Shown here: positions 39,645 through 51,760 of the stretch, piece by piece
Position numbering within the stretch: the stretch's first letter is position 1
How the letters are laid out: each line of letters starts with the position of its first letter
Assembly (NCBI GenBank): GCA_029783825.1
Contig: JAREIK010010186.1
Span: forward strand, 62,001-126,000
DNA from: Sapria himalayana
Taxonomy: Eukaryota; Streptophyta; Magnoliopsida; Malpighiales; Rafflesiaceae
DNA length: 64,000 bases
Reading direction: 5' to 3'
Translations under genes and position numbers: made by a program
Notes under the pieces: model-generated
Told to the model about the DNA's origin: nothing
The model's database searches: none
What the model saw: the letters and a program-made list of their open reading frames with translations, nothing else

Positions 39645-40732
39645 TATAGACATATAGATAGACATATAGAAATACAAATAGATAAATAGATAGAAAGTTA
39701 GATAGATAGATAGATAGAATGATATATAGATAGATAGATAGGTGCATAAATAGACAAATATACATATAGATAAATAGATAAATATATTGATAGACAGACA
39801 GATAGATAGATAGACAAGAAAAATAGATAGATAGATAGATAGACAGAAAAATAGATAGACAGAGAAATAGATAGATATCCACATACATAGACTGATAGAT
39901 AGACAAATAGACAGATAGTTAGTTAGATAGACATATAGTTAGATAGATAGATAGACAGATAGTTAGTTAGTTAGTTAGTTAGACAGATAGATAGACATGT
40001 AAATAGATTGATAGATAGATTGATATACAGATATATAGACATATAGTTAGATAGATAGATAGATAGATAGACAAGTAGATAGACACATAGATAGATAGAT
40101 AGATAGACAGACAAAGACAAAAAAAATAAAAGATAGACAAATAGATAGATAAAAATTGATAGATAAATAGATAGATAGATAACAAGATAGATTGACACAC
40201 AGATAGATAGATAGATAGACAGGTCAATATATAGATAGATAGATTGATTGATTGTTAGATTCCTAGACAAATTGATAGAAAGATTGATAGATATATTAAT
40301 ACACAAATTGATAGATAGAATGATAAACAGATTGAAAGACTAATTATTGGACAGATTGAGAGATAAATAAATAGATAGATAGATAGAAGACAGACAGACA
40401 GACAGATAGATTAATAAATAGATAGATAGATACATACATACATACATATATAGATAGATAGATAGATAGAAAGGTAGATAGATTATTAAATAGATAAATA
40501 TACAAATATATATACATAGATATATAGTTAGATAGATATACTGATAGATTAATAGAAAGTAAGATAGATATATAAATTGATAGAAAGAAAGATAGAAGAT
40601 AGTAAAATTGATAGAAAAATAGATAGATTGATACTTAAACAAATAGATTGATTGATAGATTGACACATAGATAGACAGATAGATAGGCAGATAAATAGAT
40701 AGAAAGATAGACATATAGATAGATAGATAGAT
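38186..40732. repeat. GATA array, block 3
   Basis: Plus-strand GATA units with GACA and GATT variants, repeated gattgattgattg runs (for example about 38595 and 39100) and a (TA)n tract at about 39611-39635. It starts directly at the right end of element A and stops directly at the left end of element B. Its continuation is block 4 on the far side of B. Minus-strand open frames are repeat translations. Confidence 0.95.
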
Positions 40733-41160
40733 CACTATAAGAAAATGTCAGTTTAGCTCGGGAAATTTAGCTAGGAAAAATCTCTAGCTAAATACCGAGG
40801 GATTAGCTAAGGCTTTGCATGGGATTATTGATTTTATATTGAATTAAGAATTAGCGATGGATTAGTGACGAATTAGTGATGGATCAGTGATAAAAATTTT
40901 CAATTAAAAACTGTCGCTAATATTATCATAGATTTCCATGTAAAGAAAAGCTAGAAACTTAGCAATGAATTTAGTGATGAAGTATCCCTAGCTAATTAAA
41001 CCGAGAAAAAATTCATCACAAAATAAATATCTGAATTTTTTTAACTATTTTATATTTAATTACAAGCATTTATTTATTAAATTCTATTTTTCACAAAATA
41101 TATGCATTTAGCTAGGGATTTTTCCCTAGCTATTTGGGCTTGAGATATTTTTCAGTAGTA
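40733..41160 (+). mobile_element. Possible 428-bp MITE-like CACTA derivative at the left end of B
   Basis: A second inverted terminus lies at 41160: its reverse complement TACTACTGAAAAATATCTC, followed by TAGCTAGGGAAAAATCCCTAGC, aligns with the first 60 bp of element B. The 428 bp could be a complete short derivative of the family. Alternatively the internal end is a relic of a nested event in the subterminal zone. The near-perfect palindrome agctagggatttttccctagct lies at 41110-41131. Confidence 0.5.
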
Positions 41161-42490
41161 ATCTTTAATGATTTAAATTTTTTTAATAATTTATTTGTTT
41201 TAATATTTTATTCTATTTTGTATAATAAAGGTACATATGCCATTGTTTATAAATGACCAATCCATTAAAAACATATTCTCCTTGTATAATTATAAAAATA
41301 GGTTATTATAAATAAATAATTTCAAAAATATATAAATACAAAAAAAATTATATTAATAAAGACAATAATAACTATTTTAATGATTATAAAATTTGTAAAA
41401 AATCATACTAACATTTTTCTAAAATTTTTATTTATAAAATTTAAAAATTTGTATTAAAAACATTAAATAATAATTAATTCTATAATTATAATAATTTTTA
41501 AGATATTTTAAAAAATAAATGAACATACATTAAAATTTCTACAACTAAAAAGCTAAAATAATTTATTATATAATTAAATAAAAATTATTTACAAAAATAT
41601 CTGAAGTAACGAATAAACTAGTAAATATTAATATTATTTTATGTTAAAAAATATAGTTTATTGATTATAGAAAACTTTTAAAAAAATAATTACTAAAAAA
41701 TTTGAAAATTTTAAGTATACAAATAATTTCAAAATTTTCATTAACTTTAAAAGAAAATAAATTGATATTTAAAGATAAATACATAGATCTTTACACCTAC
41801 TGAAATTAAATAAGAATTAAATTATTGAGCACGATTTTTATTATTAGCTTTTAATATTTCTTCTTTATAAAAATAAAAGAATATAACTTTTTTTAAATAA
41901 TCTTCTCACTTTAATTAATTTTTAGAACTTTTTAAATTATAAATTATATCAAATAATATGAAATTTTAAGTCTTTAAAATTATTTCATATTATCTTCATA
42001 AAAATTAATATGAATTCTAAAAAATTTATGCATATAAAATTTTTAAGGTGACATCATTGGGAAATGATAAAATTGGTTTCAGTAATTTAAGCATATAAAA
42101 TGCAATCGTTTTTCTATTTTGCACCATAATACAATTTTTTGTCCATGATATTAATTATCTTGAATTTGGCATGGTATAAGTCATCAAAAAAATACCCAAT
42201 TGGTTTCCATCATAAGAAATTGGGGTGTGGTTGTCGTGTTTTTTGATATTTTCAACAGTACCAGAGAGATGTCATTGCTCCTCAATTTATCTGCACGATG
42301 CCTATTCGATACAGTGGCAGCAAGCCTTTCCATCATCATTTGTTTTGGTATCATCGCATTCATCATTTCTATCCTTTGTTTTTCCGCTTTCATTTATCAT
42401 TCCTCGGTCATCCATTGAATATTCCAGGATCAAAACCAGTAAAATAATGTCATCGGCTTACTATAAAAGTTTCTTTGATGCTCTGATTTA
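41161..42490 (+). other. Interior of element B, mostly AT-rich
   Basis: From 41165 to 42040 the sequence matches the interior of element A. From about 42050 to 42490 base composition becomes more balanced. Open frames exist on both strands (about 70-88 codons), but none shows a motif I recognise. This part may include the intron or upstream exon of the captured ASPM gene, since the exon at 42491 follows directly. Confidence 0.5.
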
Positions 42491-43963
42491 ATGTGGAAGC
42501 CTATGGGTGAGTCAGACAAGGAGAAGGATGTTTCGTTGAGTTCAAAAGTTTTGTATGGTACACTCTAAAATTCTCTGAAGGATGTCTGTAGTTTTGATGT
42601 TTTGAAGTAGAGGATGGAAGCTCATTTCGATTTCGTCGACTACAATGAGGTTTTCAATGAATAGGGCAGTGTTGTTAAGGTCAGAATCTAACCATAACTT
42701 GCTCTTTGCATCGACATTCATTCTTGTTTATTAACTTAAGAGAAGTGCTACATTACAACTTTCATTTCCAAGTAGTGGAGTAAATTTTATTATCTTCTTC
42801 GTAGAATATTGATGGAGAGAGGTTAATGATGAAGTCACACTACCCTATTATAACAAATGTTGGATTGAAAGGAAACCCATCCTAGTTCTTAAAAGTTACA
42901 CTACCCTACTTTATTATCTACATTATAACCCAGCTTGGCTTAGAATCAGTCTATACATGATTTTTGGTGCCGACTCCTTGCTGCCAAATGGAGAATCCAA
43001 TTCAAATCAAAAAATTTCTTTCTTGAAAATGGTAATCACAAAATAAATCTTCTCTCATGATTTACTTGCCAAAGCTTATGCATATAACAAGACAGTTGAA
43101 AGATTGTATCGACCAGGTTACTATGAACAACTAGGCAACATCATATTAAAGAGGGTTTTGCTGCTATTCCTTGTACTTGACAAAGCTAAATCCCAAAGCT
43201 TCCTACCTTTGAACTATGGTATAAATGGACAAGACGGAGGTTCTCCTCCTATTTTTATGGCCCAATCTAGCATCAAGCTTTTCCATCAAGTCATTAATGG
43301 TACAATAGGAATGATCTGTTGAAAAAATGCATTTTCTCATGGCATCTATTTGCTAAGGGCTGACATTCTTTCATCAATGTTGTGCTTAGATTTTCTATCA
43401 TCAGATGTAGTGCATGGAGAAGGTAATCTTCTTTCACATTTAGTGGGAATTGGGTGCAAACTAACATTTGAGCAGGTGTATAATCCATTTGTAACAAGCT
43501 TCTGGTACCTATTGCATTATGATTCATGCAACCTATATAGATTCTCTGTCAACATATATTAATGGCTAATAGCTTAAGAAATAGTAGGGATTTCTTGTTG
43601 AATATGACTTCAAAATGAAAGATTTATTTGGTTAACTTCATGATGGGGTGCGACTTTGTCGCACAATGTAGCTCATAACTAATAATCCATCTTTTCTCTT
43701 GGTTCGTTCTTTCCTCCACTCATGTTACCCTAGGAAGAAAATAAACATAAAGCCTCATCCATGAGTCAATTGTGATGCAGAAAATTGTGGCTCCATCAGA
43801 ATTCAAGAAAAAATTGGCTAATTTCAGTGTTGCCTTGTAATATTTAAAGCAATCTAGTACACAATTGATTGATGAAGAAAGAATCACAATTGTAGAAGAT
43901 GACATAGTTGGTGGGGATAAAGATGACTATTTCATACTCTGGAATATATTAGTTCACTTGAAA
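42491..43963 (+). pseudogene. Captured fragment of an ASPM-like spindle protein gene
   Basis: ASPM-type proteins bind microtubules at spindle poles and carry calponin-homology domains before IQ repeats. Pieces in order: KPMGESDKEKDVSLSSKVLY near 42500; SLKDVCSFDVLK; NIDGERLMMKSHYPIITNVG from an acceptor at 42804; NPAWLRISLYMIFGADSLLP; AKAYAYNKTVERLYRPGYYE; AKSQSFLPLNYGINGQDGGS; DFLSSDVVHGEGNLLSHLVG near 43390; VEYDFKMKDLFG and LHDGVRLCRTM near 43610-43660; then from an ATGCAG acceptor at 43780 KIVAPSEFKKKLANFSVAL to LWNILVHLK at 43963. Introns are kept. Stops and a frameshift make it non-functional. The IQ repeats and N-terminus are absent. Confidence 0.8.
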
Positions 43964-44450
43964 GTTTGTTTACTTAAACCTAAAACACTTTATTTTTGTT
44001 ATAGAAAGTTTGCTTTCTTTGATGCACCGTTCATGTGGACTATTTTTATCAGAGGATCAAAAATGTTGAAAAGAGCACCTAATTTTCTTTTTATCACATG
44101 TGCAATGAATTCACATCACTTTTTTAGAAATATTCAATTACTATACAAATAGTGGAATATGTAACTTTGAATGTTGTTCCGATGCTTTGAAGGTTGGATG
44201 GTGAATGAAATTGATAGTTTTGGAAAACAAAATTTGGTTAACATCAATTTTATTATTCATATGGGTAGAGAAGATAGTCAATTGTGCCAGTTCTTTCATC
44301 TTTAATCAAAGCATGTGTCATCTTTTATAGAGCAGAAAAATTTTTACTATATTAGTGAAATATACTACCATAATAACAAACTAGGTTTTCTTGTTGGTGG
44401 TGTTTGTGTTGTTCCTCATTCCTAATCAGGGATATTATGAAATGAACATG
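43964..44450 (+). other. Unassigned sequence between the ASPM and apyrase fragments
   Basis: Balanced to AT-rich DNA. A frame near 44225-44335 reads NINFIIHMGREDSQLCQFFH and looks coding by amino-acid mix, but I cannot place it. It may be another captured piece or transposon-encoded. Confidence 0.35.
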
Positions 44451-44452
44451 GG

Positions 44453-44553
44453 AGTTGAAGAGATATGCCATTGTATTGGATGCCGGAAGCTCGGGGAGTA
44501 GAGCACATGTGTTTTGTTTTGATCATAACATAGATCTCATTCCTATAGGCAAT
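44453..44553 (+). pseudogene. Captured first exon of a plant apyrase (GDA1/CD39 family)
   Basis: The reading [20 protein letters not shown] contains apyrase conserved region 1, DAGSSGSR, the phosphate-binding loop of nucleoside triphosphate diphosphohydrolases. It continues [11 protein letters not shown], matching plant ecto-apyrases that hydrolyse ATP and ADP. Only about 34 codons are present. There is no ATG in frame close upstream and none of the other conserved regions follow. The exon lies 490 bp after the ASPM fragment in the same orientation. Identification rests on one long motif, so the family is firm but the member is not. Confidence 0.8.
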
Positions 44554-44983
44554 ATATATGCAAAAACATATATAATACATTGGTATTCTATATGTCCATC
44601 AATCATAGATTATATGTCTACCTATTGTTTGATTGTATATTAAGCCGAATTATTTTTGAATAGTTATTTATTTTTATCTTCAAGTAGCAAATAATTATGA
44701 TATTTCTTTTCATGTTTCAAATTTTTTTATTCTGGTTTTATTCATTGCATTTCTGATTAACCAAATTATGAATCTTTGTAGGACATATTATGTGAGACAA
44801 AAGAAAAAATCTTGATTTAAAGCATTCAGACATTATAATGGTCCTTCCAATTCATGGGTCTCATATTTACCGATTTCAACTTTATCAAAAAGATGGCTAG
44901 CGTATCTTATCTTTATTATTCTAAAAACATTTTATTTTTGCACTCTCTTTATCTCTAGACATAATTGCTGGACATCTTTTGGA
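44554..44983 (+). other. AT-rich sequence after the apyrase exon
   Basis: Probably intron sequence carried with the apyrase piece. A short frame around 44840-44900 (VLPIHGSHIYRFQLYQK-like) could be a further exon but shows no known motif. Confidence 0.35.
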
Positions 44984-45129
44984 TTTTTGTTGAAACTGTA
45001 TGACAATCAACATTAATTTGTGTTTGTTCATGTCTATAATATTTGTTTTTATATACCGGTAAATATGTTTTTGTGTCTCTGAATTTTTTGGGTAGAGTTT
45101 TAGCCTATTATAGGTATGTAAAAGCCTAT

Positions 45130-45585
45130 TTTCAATAGTGGAAGTGTTGGTAGTGATGGCATGGGTGGTAATAGAAGCGGCATCGGTGGTAGCGGAAGTG
45201 GCAATGGCGGCAGTAGCGGTAGTGGTGGCAGCTGAACCATCAGCGGCGATAAGAGCGACAATGGCGACAATGACGGTAGTGGTGGCTTCGGTGGTAACAG
45301 TGGCAGAGATGACATTAGTGGCAGTAGTGGCAGAAGTGGCAAAAGCAGCAGAAGCAGTAGCAGCGGCATCAACCAGCATCAACAGCATCAGTGGAAGCTT
45401 TGGCTGCGGTGCCAGCTGCTGCGGCAGTGGGGGTGGTAGCGGCAGCACCGGCAGCAGGAGCGGTAGCACTGGCAGCGGTAGCATCAGCAACGACAGCAGC
45501 GACAGTGACAGTGGCATCGGAAATGGTAGCAGTAGTGACACTGGTAGCGGCAGGAGCGGCAGTGTTAGTGGGAGCATCAAAAAGG
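45130..45585. repeat. GC-rich triplet-repeat cluster, copy 1
   Basis: About 455 bp of GGC/GGT/AGC/AGT-type triplets (ggtagcagtggcagcggc-like) in an otherwise AT-rich region. All triplets fit a G-N-N pattern, so several frames on both strands stay open: Gly/Ser, Ala/Val, Thr/Ala and Leu/Pro readings. The multi-frame openness shows composition, not selection for one protein. A glycine/serine-rich exon at the origin of the repeat cannot be excluded. Confidence 0.85.
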
Positions 45586-46336
45586 CAACATATGTGGTAT
45601 ATACGTCCATACAATACTACAGTATTTTATGTACATATATATTGAGTATATATATGTACTAAGTAATATATGTACGCATAATATGGTAGTTTATATGTAC
45701 ATATACTGTAGTAATATATGTACAAGTGAAATACTAGTATATATGTACATATTTACTGCAGCAATATATATTCATCAAAACATAGTTTTTTTTATTTATT
45801 TTGATTTGATTTGGTGGTTTAAATTTCATACAGATATGGTACCTCATTGTTTCCCATACAAAGCTTGTATAAGTAAAGACATATTTCAACAAACATGATG
45901 CACCGTGACTCAGAAAGCATTTTTGCAGCAGAAAGTTGGTGGTCGGAGGAGTAGAGGAAGAAAAAGCAACGTCAATGCATTGATAGATTATACTTTATGC
46001 ACAATTGGTAAATACATTGATTAATAAGATGTAATCTAATTTTTATTATTTTTTTTGTTTTAGTTATTTAAAATATTGTATTAAAATAAGTTTTAAATGA
46101 ATTTTTTTTGTTTAATTAAAAATTTTAATTTATAGTTTCTATTTCTATTAAATTTAATTAAAAAAAATTATATTATTTTAATTAAAATTTTGTTGAAATT
46201 GTATGTCAATCAATTGTAATTTTTGTTTGTTCATGTCTATAATAACTATTTATATATATATGTGAATATGTTTGTGTTTCCCCAAAATATTTGGGTAAAG
46301 TTTTAGCCTATTATAGGTATGTAAAACCCTATTATC

Positions 46337-46795
46337 AACAGTGGTAGCTATGGCAGCGGCGGTAGCAGTGGCAGTGACGGTAGTGGTGGCAATGGTGCCA
46401 GAAGTGGTAGTGGTGGTAGTGGCACCGGTAGTCGCAGTAGCGGCACAAGCAGTGGAAGTGGCTGCATCAGCAGCGACGGCAGCACCAGCGGCGGCAGACG
46501 CGACTGCAATGGCAGCAGCTGTAGCCGAGGTAGTGAAGGAAGTAGTAGAATCAGTGGCAGCGGCGGCAGCGGTAGTCGTGGCGGTATTAGTGGCTGCAGC
46601 TGCTATACCGGCAGCAACAACAACTACACCGGAAAAGGCAATGGCGGCAACGGAGGTAGCAGTGGTAATGGCGGCTACTCTGCTAGTGGCGGCATCAGCG
46701 GCAATAGCCATAGTGGCAGTGGTAGTAATGGCAGGTGTGGTAGCTAGCGGCAGGGGCGGCAGCAACAGCGGAAGAAGTAGGAATGGCAACAAATG
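46337..46795. repeat. GC-rich triplet-repeat cluster, copy 2
   Basis: Same position within unit 2 as the cluster in unit 1 and the same GNN triplet texture, but the order of triplet variants is largely different. Each cluster has therefore evolved by its own slippage since the 1.2-kb duplication. Flanks before (cctattatcaacagtgg) and after (tatacgtatg) are conserved. Confidence 0.85.
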
Positions 46796-47554
46796 CGGTA
46801 TATACGTATGTATATAGTAAGTATATTCATACATATAATTCTGCAGTATTTTATTTACATATATATTGACTATATATGTACTCGGTATATATGTACTCAT
46901 AATACTACAATTTATATGTAAAAATAATGCAGTAATATATGTACGAGTGAAATGTTAGTATATATGTACATTTTTGCTGCAATAATATATATTTATCAAA
47001 ACATAGTTTTTTTTAATTTATTTTGATTTTATTTAGTGGTTTAAATTTCTTCCAGATGTGGTACCGTATTGTTTCCCATACGATGCTTGTATAAGTGAAG
47101 GGATTTTTCAACAGACATGAAGCACCATGACACGGACAACTTTTTCGCAGCCAAAAGTTGGAGATCGGAGGAGCAGATGGAGAGAAAGCAATGTCAATGT
47201 TTTGATAAATTATACTTTATGCACAATCAGTAGATACATTGTTTACTAAGATGTAATATAATTTTTGTTATTTTTTTTAGTTATTAAAAATATTGTATTA
47301 GAATATGTTATTCAATAAATTTTATTTGTTTAATTTAAAATTTTCATTTATAGTTTCTGTTTTTATTAAATTTAATATAAAAATATTAAAATTTTAATTA
47401 AATTTTAGTTTAAGCTGTATGACAATCAACTTTAATTTGTGTTTGTTTATGCCTATAATAACTATTTTTATATATCTATGAAAATGTTTGTGTGTCTTTG
47501 AATTCATTGGGTAAAGTTTTAGCCTATTATAGGTATGTAAAAGCCTATTATCAG

Positions 47555-47875
47555 CAGCATTAGCAGTGATAGGAGCGGCAGCTACGGTAGCAGTGGCAGT
47601 GATGGTAGCGACGGCAGCGGCAGTAGCGGAAGTAGTTTCGACTACAGTGGTAGTGGCGGCAGCAACGGGGGATGCAGTGGAGGCAGCGGCAGTGATAGGA
47701 GCGGTGGCATCGGAGGCAATGGCAGTGACAGTAGCAGCGGCTCCACCGGAAGCAGTGGTGGTAGTGGCGGTAGCAGCAGCTGCATTGGAAGCAGCGGCAG
47801 CACGAGAAGCAGTAGCAGAGAAGGCAATGGCAGTAGTTCTAGGAGCGGTAGTGGGAGCAGCAGCAACAGCACCTA
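47555..47875. repeat. GC-rich triplet-repeat cluster, copy 3
   Basis: Shorter copy (about 320 bp) of the triplet cluster in unit 3. The reading ends in a TAA just before tatacgtacg. It is again open in several frames, so it is not called as a gene. Confidence 0.85.
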
Positions 47876-48066
47876 ATAAGGTATATACGTACGAATAAAG
47901 TTAGTATATTCGTACATATAATACTATAGTATTTTATGTACATATATACTGAGTATATTTGTACTCAGTTTATATGTACACATAATACTGTTGTTTTTAT
48001 GTACACATAATACAGTAAAATATGTACGAGTGAAATGCTAGTATATATTTACTTATATACTGCATG

Positions 48067-48067
<1 letters not shown>

Positions 48068-48112
<45 letters not shown>
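48068..48112. repeat. (TA)n tract, about 45 bp
   Basis: Alternating TA in unit 3 of the 1.2-kb triplication. The other two units carry only a short version at the same place, so it is a unit-specific expansion. Confidence 0.95.
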
Positions 48113-48115
<3 letters not shown>

Positions 48116-48510
48116 AAACATAACTTTTTTTAATTTGACTGAGTTGTTTAAATTTCTTACAGATATGATACCGCATTATTCCTCAGACAAATCTTCTATA
48201 AGTAATGAGATTTTTGACTAGACATTACGTGCCGTGACCAAGACAGCTTTGTCACAGAAGAAAAATGATGTTCAGAGGAGCAGGGAAAGAGAAATCAATC
48301 TCAATTAATGGATATATTATACTTTATGCACTCTTGGTAGATACATTGATGAATAAGATGAAATAAAATTTTGTTATTTTATTGTTTCAATTATGTAAAA
48401 TATTGAATTCGAATAAGATATTAAATGATTTTAATTTTTGTTTAATATAAATTATTTATAGTTTCAATTTTTATTCAATTTGATATAAAAATATTAAATT
48501 ATTTAGCCAA

Positions 48511-48978
48511 AAAATTTTAATATAATTTAAATTCTAAAATAATTATGAAATTAAATTATCTACGGAAAAATCTCTTGCTAAATTAGCTAGTGAATTTTCC
48601 CTAGCTAATTTAGCTTGGGAAATATTAAAATTAGCGACGTATTTTCCTCCCTAATTTTATTTAGCTATGGACTATAACCATCAGTAAATTTATAGACCAG
48701 CACTTTAGCTAGGGAATCATCCATCATTATTTTCGTTTTGCAATGGAAAATCTCATTTATTTTTCTAATTTATCTAGTGAATTTATCTTTTTTAGCAAGA
48801 GAATTTTCCGTCACTAACTTTTTAGCTAGGGACACTATTCGTCGCTAAATTTTAGCAAGAAGCACTTTAGATAGGGAATTGATCCGTCAGTAATTCGTTA
48901 CTATATCCCATTTAGCAAAGGAAAATACACATTTAGCTAGGGAATTGTCCCTAGCTATATATGAATTTTCTTATAGTA
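48511..48978 (+). repeat. Right subterminal and terminal region of element B
   Basis: Contains many TTTAGCTAGGGA-type motifs in both orientations (for example about 48593, 48711, 48817, 48931) and ends tagctatatatgaattttcttatagta. It is the inverted counterpart of the B left end and resembles the A right end. The dense motif spacing is the classic CACTA subterminal pattern. Confidence 0.8.
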
Positions 48979-51626
48979 TAAATAGATAGATAGATAGATA
49001 GATATAATGATTAATAGATAGAATTATATCCAGAATGATAGATAGACATATAGATAGACATATAGATAGGTAGATAGATAGATAGACAGATATAAAGATA
49101 AATAGATAGACTGATAGATAGATAGATAGCCACATAGATAGATAGATAAATAGATAGATAGAAAGACAGACAAATAGAAAGATAGACAAATAAAAAGAGA
49201 GGTAAATAGATAGACAAATAGACAGATAGATAAATAGATAGATAGATTGATATACATATAGATAGTTAGATAGATAGACATTAGATAGACAGATAGATAG
49301 ACAGATAGTTAGATAAATTGATAGAAAGAATAATAGTCAGATTGATAGATAGATTTACAGATAAATAAATAGATAGATAGATAGAAATATAGATAGAATA
49401 TAGATAGATAGATAGACAGATAGAAATATAGATAGGTCGACAAATAGATAGACAACTAGATAGACAGATATATAGATAAATAGAAAGATAGATAGATAGA
49501 TAGATGGATAGATACAGAGATAGATAGATAGATAGATAGATAGACAGATAAACAAATAGATAGATAGATAGATAGGCATATAGATAGATATACAGATAGA
49601 CAGACATATAGATATACACATAGCTAGAAAAATAGATATACAGAAAGATATATAGATAGATAGATGGTCAGATTGATAAACACATTGATAGACAAAAAGA
49701 TAGTTCAATCGACATATAGATATAAAGATAGATATCTAAACATATTGATAGTTCGATTGACATATAGATATATAGATATAAAGATATATAGATAAAAAGA
49801 TTGATAGACATATAGATGTTTGATTTATAGACTTATTGATAGATAGATTGGTAGAAATATAGAGAGAAAGATAAATATAAAGATATAAAATAGATAAATA
49901 GACATTTAGATAGACACATTGATAGATAGATAAATAGATAGATATATAGATAGACATAAAAATAGACAAATAGAAAGACAGATAGATACACATATTGATA
50001 GACAAATAGTTGTACATATAGATCAGTAGATAGATTGATTGATAAAAAATAGATAGACACATACACAGATAGATATGATTGATTGATAAATAGACAGCTA
50101 GATAGATAGATAGATACATATATTGGTAGATAGATAGAAAGGTATAAAGTTACATAGATTGATATATAGATTGATAGATAAATTGATAGACAGACAGACA
50201 GATAGATATATATATATAGATAAATAGATTGATTCAAAGACATATAGATAAATAAATAGATATATAGATAGATATATATATATTAATAGACAGAATAATA
50301 GATAGAATAATAGACAGATAGATAGATATATAATTAGATAGATATATACCTAGAAAGATAGATAAATAGATAGTTAGTTAGTTAGATTGATAGATATATA
50401 GATAGATATATCGACATTTAGATAGATAGATGGATATATAAATAGATATACAAATAGATATACAAATAGATGGATAGTTAGATAATTAGATAGATATATT
50501 GATTGATGGATAAATAGATAGATAGATATATAGATAGGCAAATATATAGGTAGATAGATTGATAGATAGATTGATTGACACATAGACAAATAAATAGACA
50601 GATAGATAGACATATAGATAGATAGACAGATAGAAAGACAAAAAGATAAATAAATAGATAGATTGAAAAATAGACAGATTGATAGATTGATCGACAGATA
50701 GATAAATAGATATATAGATAGAATCATTGATTAATAGACAGATTTTTAGATAAATTTATATACAGATAGATAGATAGATAGATATACATAGATAAATAAA
50801 TAGATATACAAATATATAGATAGATAGATAAATATATAGATATATAGATATGTAGATATATAGGCAGATAGAAAGATATATGATACATAGATTGATAGAC
50901 AGATTAATAGACAGATAGATATACAAATCGATAGACATATAGATATACAGATAGATAGATAGATATCATGATGGACAAAAAGATAAATAGATAAATTAAT
51001 TGATATATAGATAGATAGATAGATAGAGAGATAGATAGATAGAGAGATAGATAGATAGAGAGATAGATATATAGATAGATGAATCATTGATAGATAGATA
51101 GATAGATATATTTATAGACAAATTGATAGACAGCTAGATATAAAGATAGATTAACAGTCAGATAGACCAATATATAGATAGATATATAGATAGATATATA
51201 GATAGATATATAGATAGATATAAACAGATACATATTTTTGATTGAAAGATTAATAGACATATAGATATACAAATAGTTAGATAGATAGATAGATCGATAT
51301 ACACATAGATAAATAGAATGATAGACAAATAGATAAATAGATAGAAAGATAGATACATATATTGATAGACTGAATGATAGATAGTATAATATACAGATAG
51401 ATTGACAGATTGATAGAAATATAAATAGATATATAGATAGATAGATATATAGATAGATTGAGAGATAGAGAGATAGAGAAATAGAAAGATATATAGAATG
51501 ATAGTTAGATAGGTAGATAGATATATAGACAGATAGATAGAGAGATAGATAGATAAATCAACAGATAGATAGGCATATAGATAGTAATATATATTGATTA
51601 ATAAATATACAAATAAATAGATAAAT
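48979..51626. repeat. GATA array, block 4
   Basis: Plus-strand GATA units, continuing block 3 beyond element B. Subpatches include repeated gatagatatatagatagata around 51175-51225 and gagagatagatagata around 51020-51070. It ends directly at the left terminus of element C. Minus-strand open frames are repeat translations. Confidence 0.95.
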
Positions 51627-51760
51627 CACTACTAAAAAAACATAATCAAAGATGCTTAAAAGCATCATTATATATAAATTATGTCGCTTATCGATAGCGT
51701 CATCTGCTAGCGTGACATAAAAAGTCTATACATATAATGACATTTTTTTTGCAGTGCCTT

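Larger units (their letters stand above)
44984..48510 (+). repeat. Three tandem copies of a 1.2-kb unit inside element B
   Basis: The landmark tagcctattataggtatgta occurs at 45101, 46304 and 47520, giving periods of 1203 and 1216 bp. Each unit has the same order: ttgttgaaactgtatgacaa-like start, the landmark, a GC-rich triplet cluster, a tatacgta/acatatata zone with alternating TA-rich text, a conserved block (ggagga..agagaaagcaa and attatactttatgcac), then an AT-rich tail. Units differ by many substitutions, so the triplication is not recent. A 45-bp (TA)n tract expands unit 3 at 48068-48112. Confidence 0.9.
40733..48978 (+). mobile_element. CACTA-type element B with captured gene fragments
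   Basis: The left end CACTATAAGAAAATGTCAG and the right end (reverse complement TACTATAAGAAAATTCAT) are inverted repeats 8.25 kb apart. GATA array lies directly outside both. The last base of the right end is A instead of the expected G. Subterminal TTTAGCTAGGGA motifs are dense at both ends. The interior matches element A (41165-42040), then carries ASPM and apyrase fragments and a 1.2-kb triplication. No transposase is visible, so B looks non-autonomous. The 3-bp flanks (GAT, TAA) do not match clearly. Confidence 0.75.

Noticed and set aside
42200..42491. Overlapping frames on both strands before the ASPM fragment
   Set aside because: No family match by eye. More likely intron or leader sequence carried with the capture.
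45138..45662. 174-codon frame in the GC-rich triplet cluster, and similar frames at 46341-46817 and 47566-47898
   Set aside because: The GNN triplet texture keeps several frames on both strands open at once. Copies do not preserve one protein sequence.
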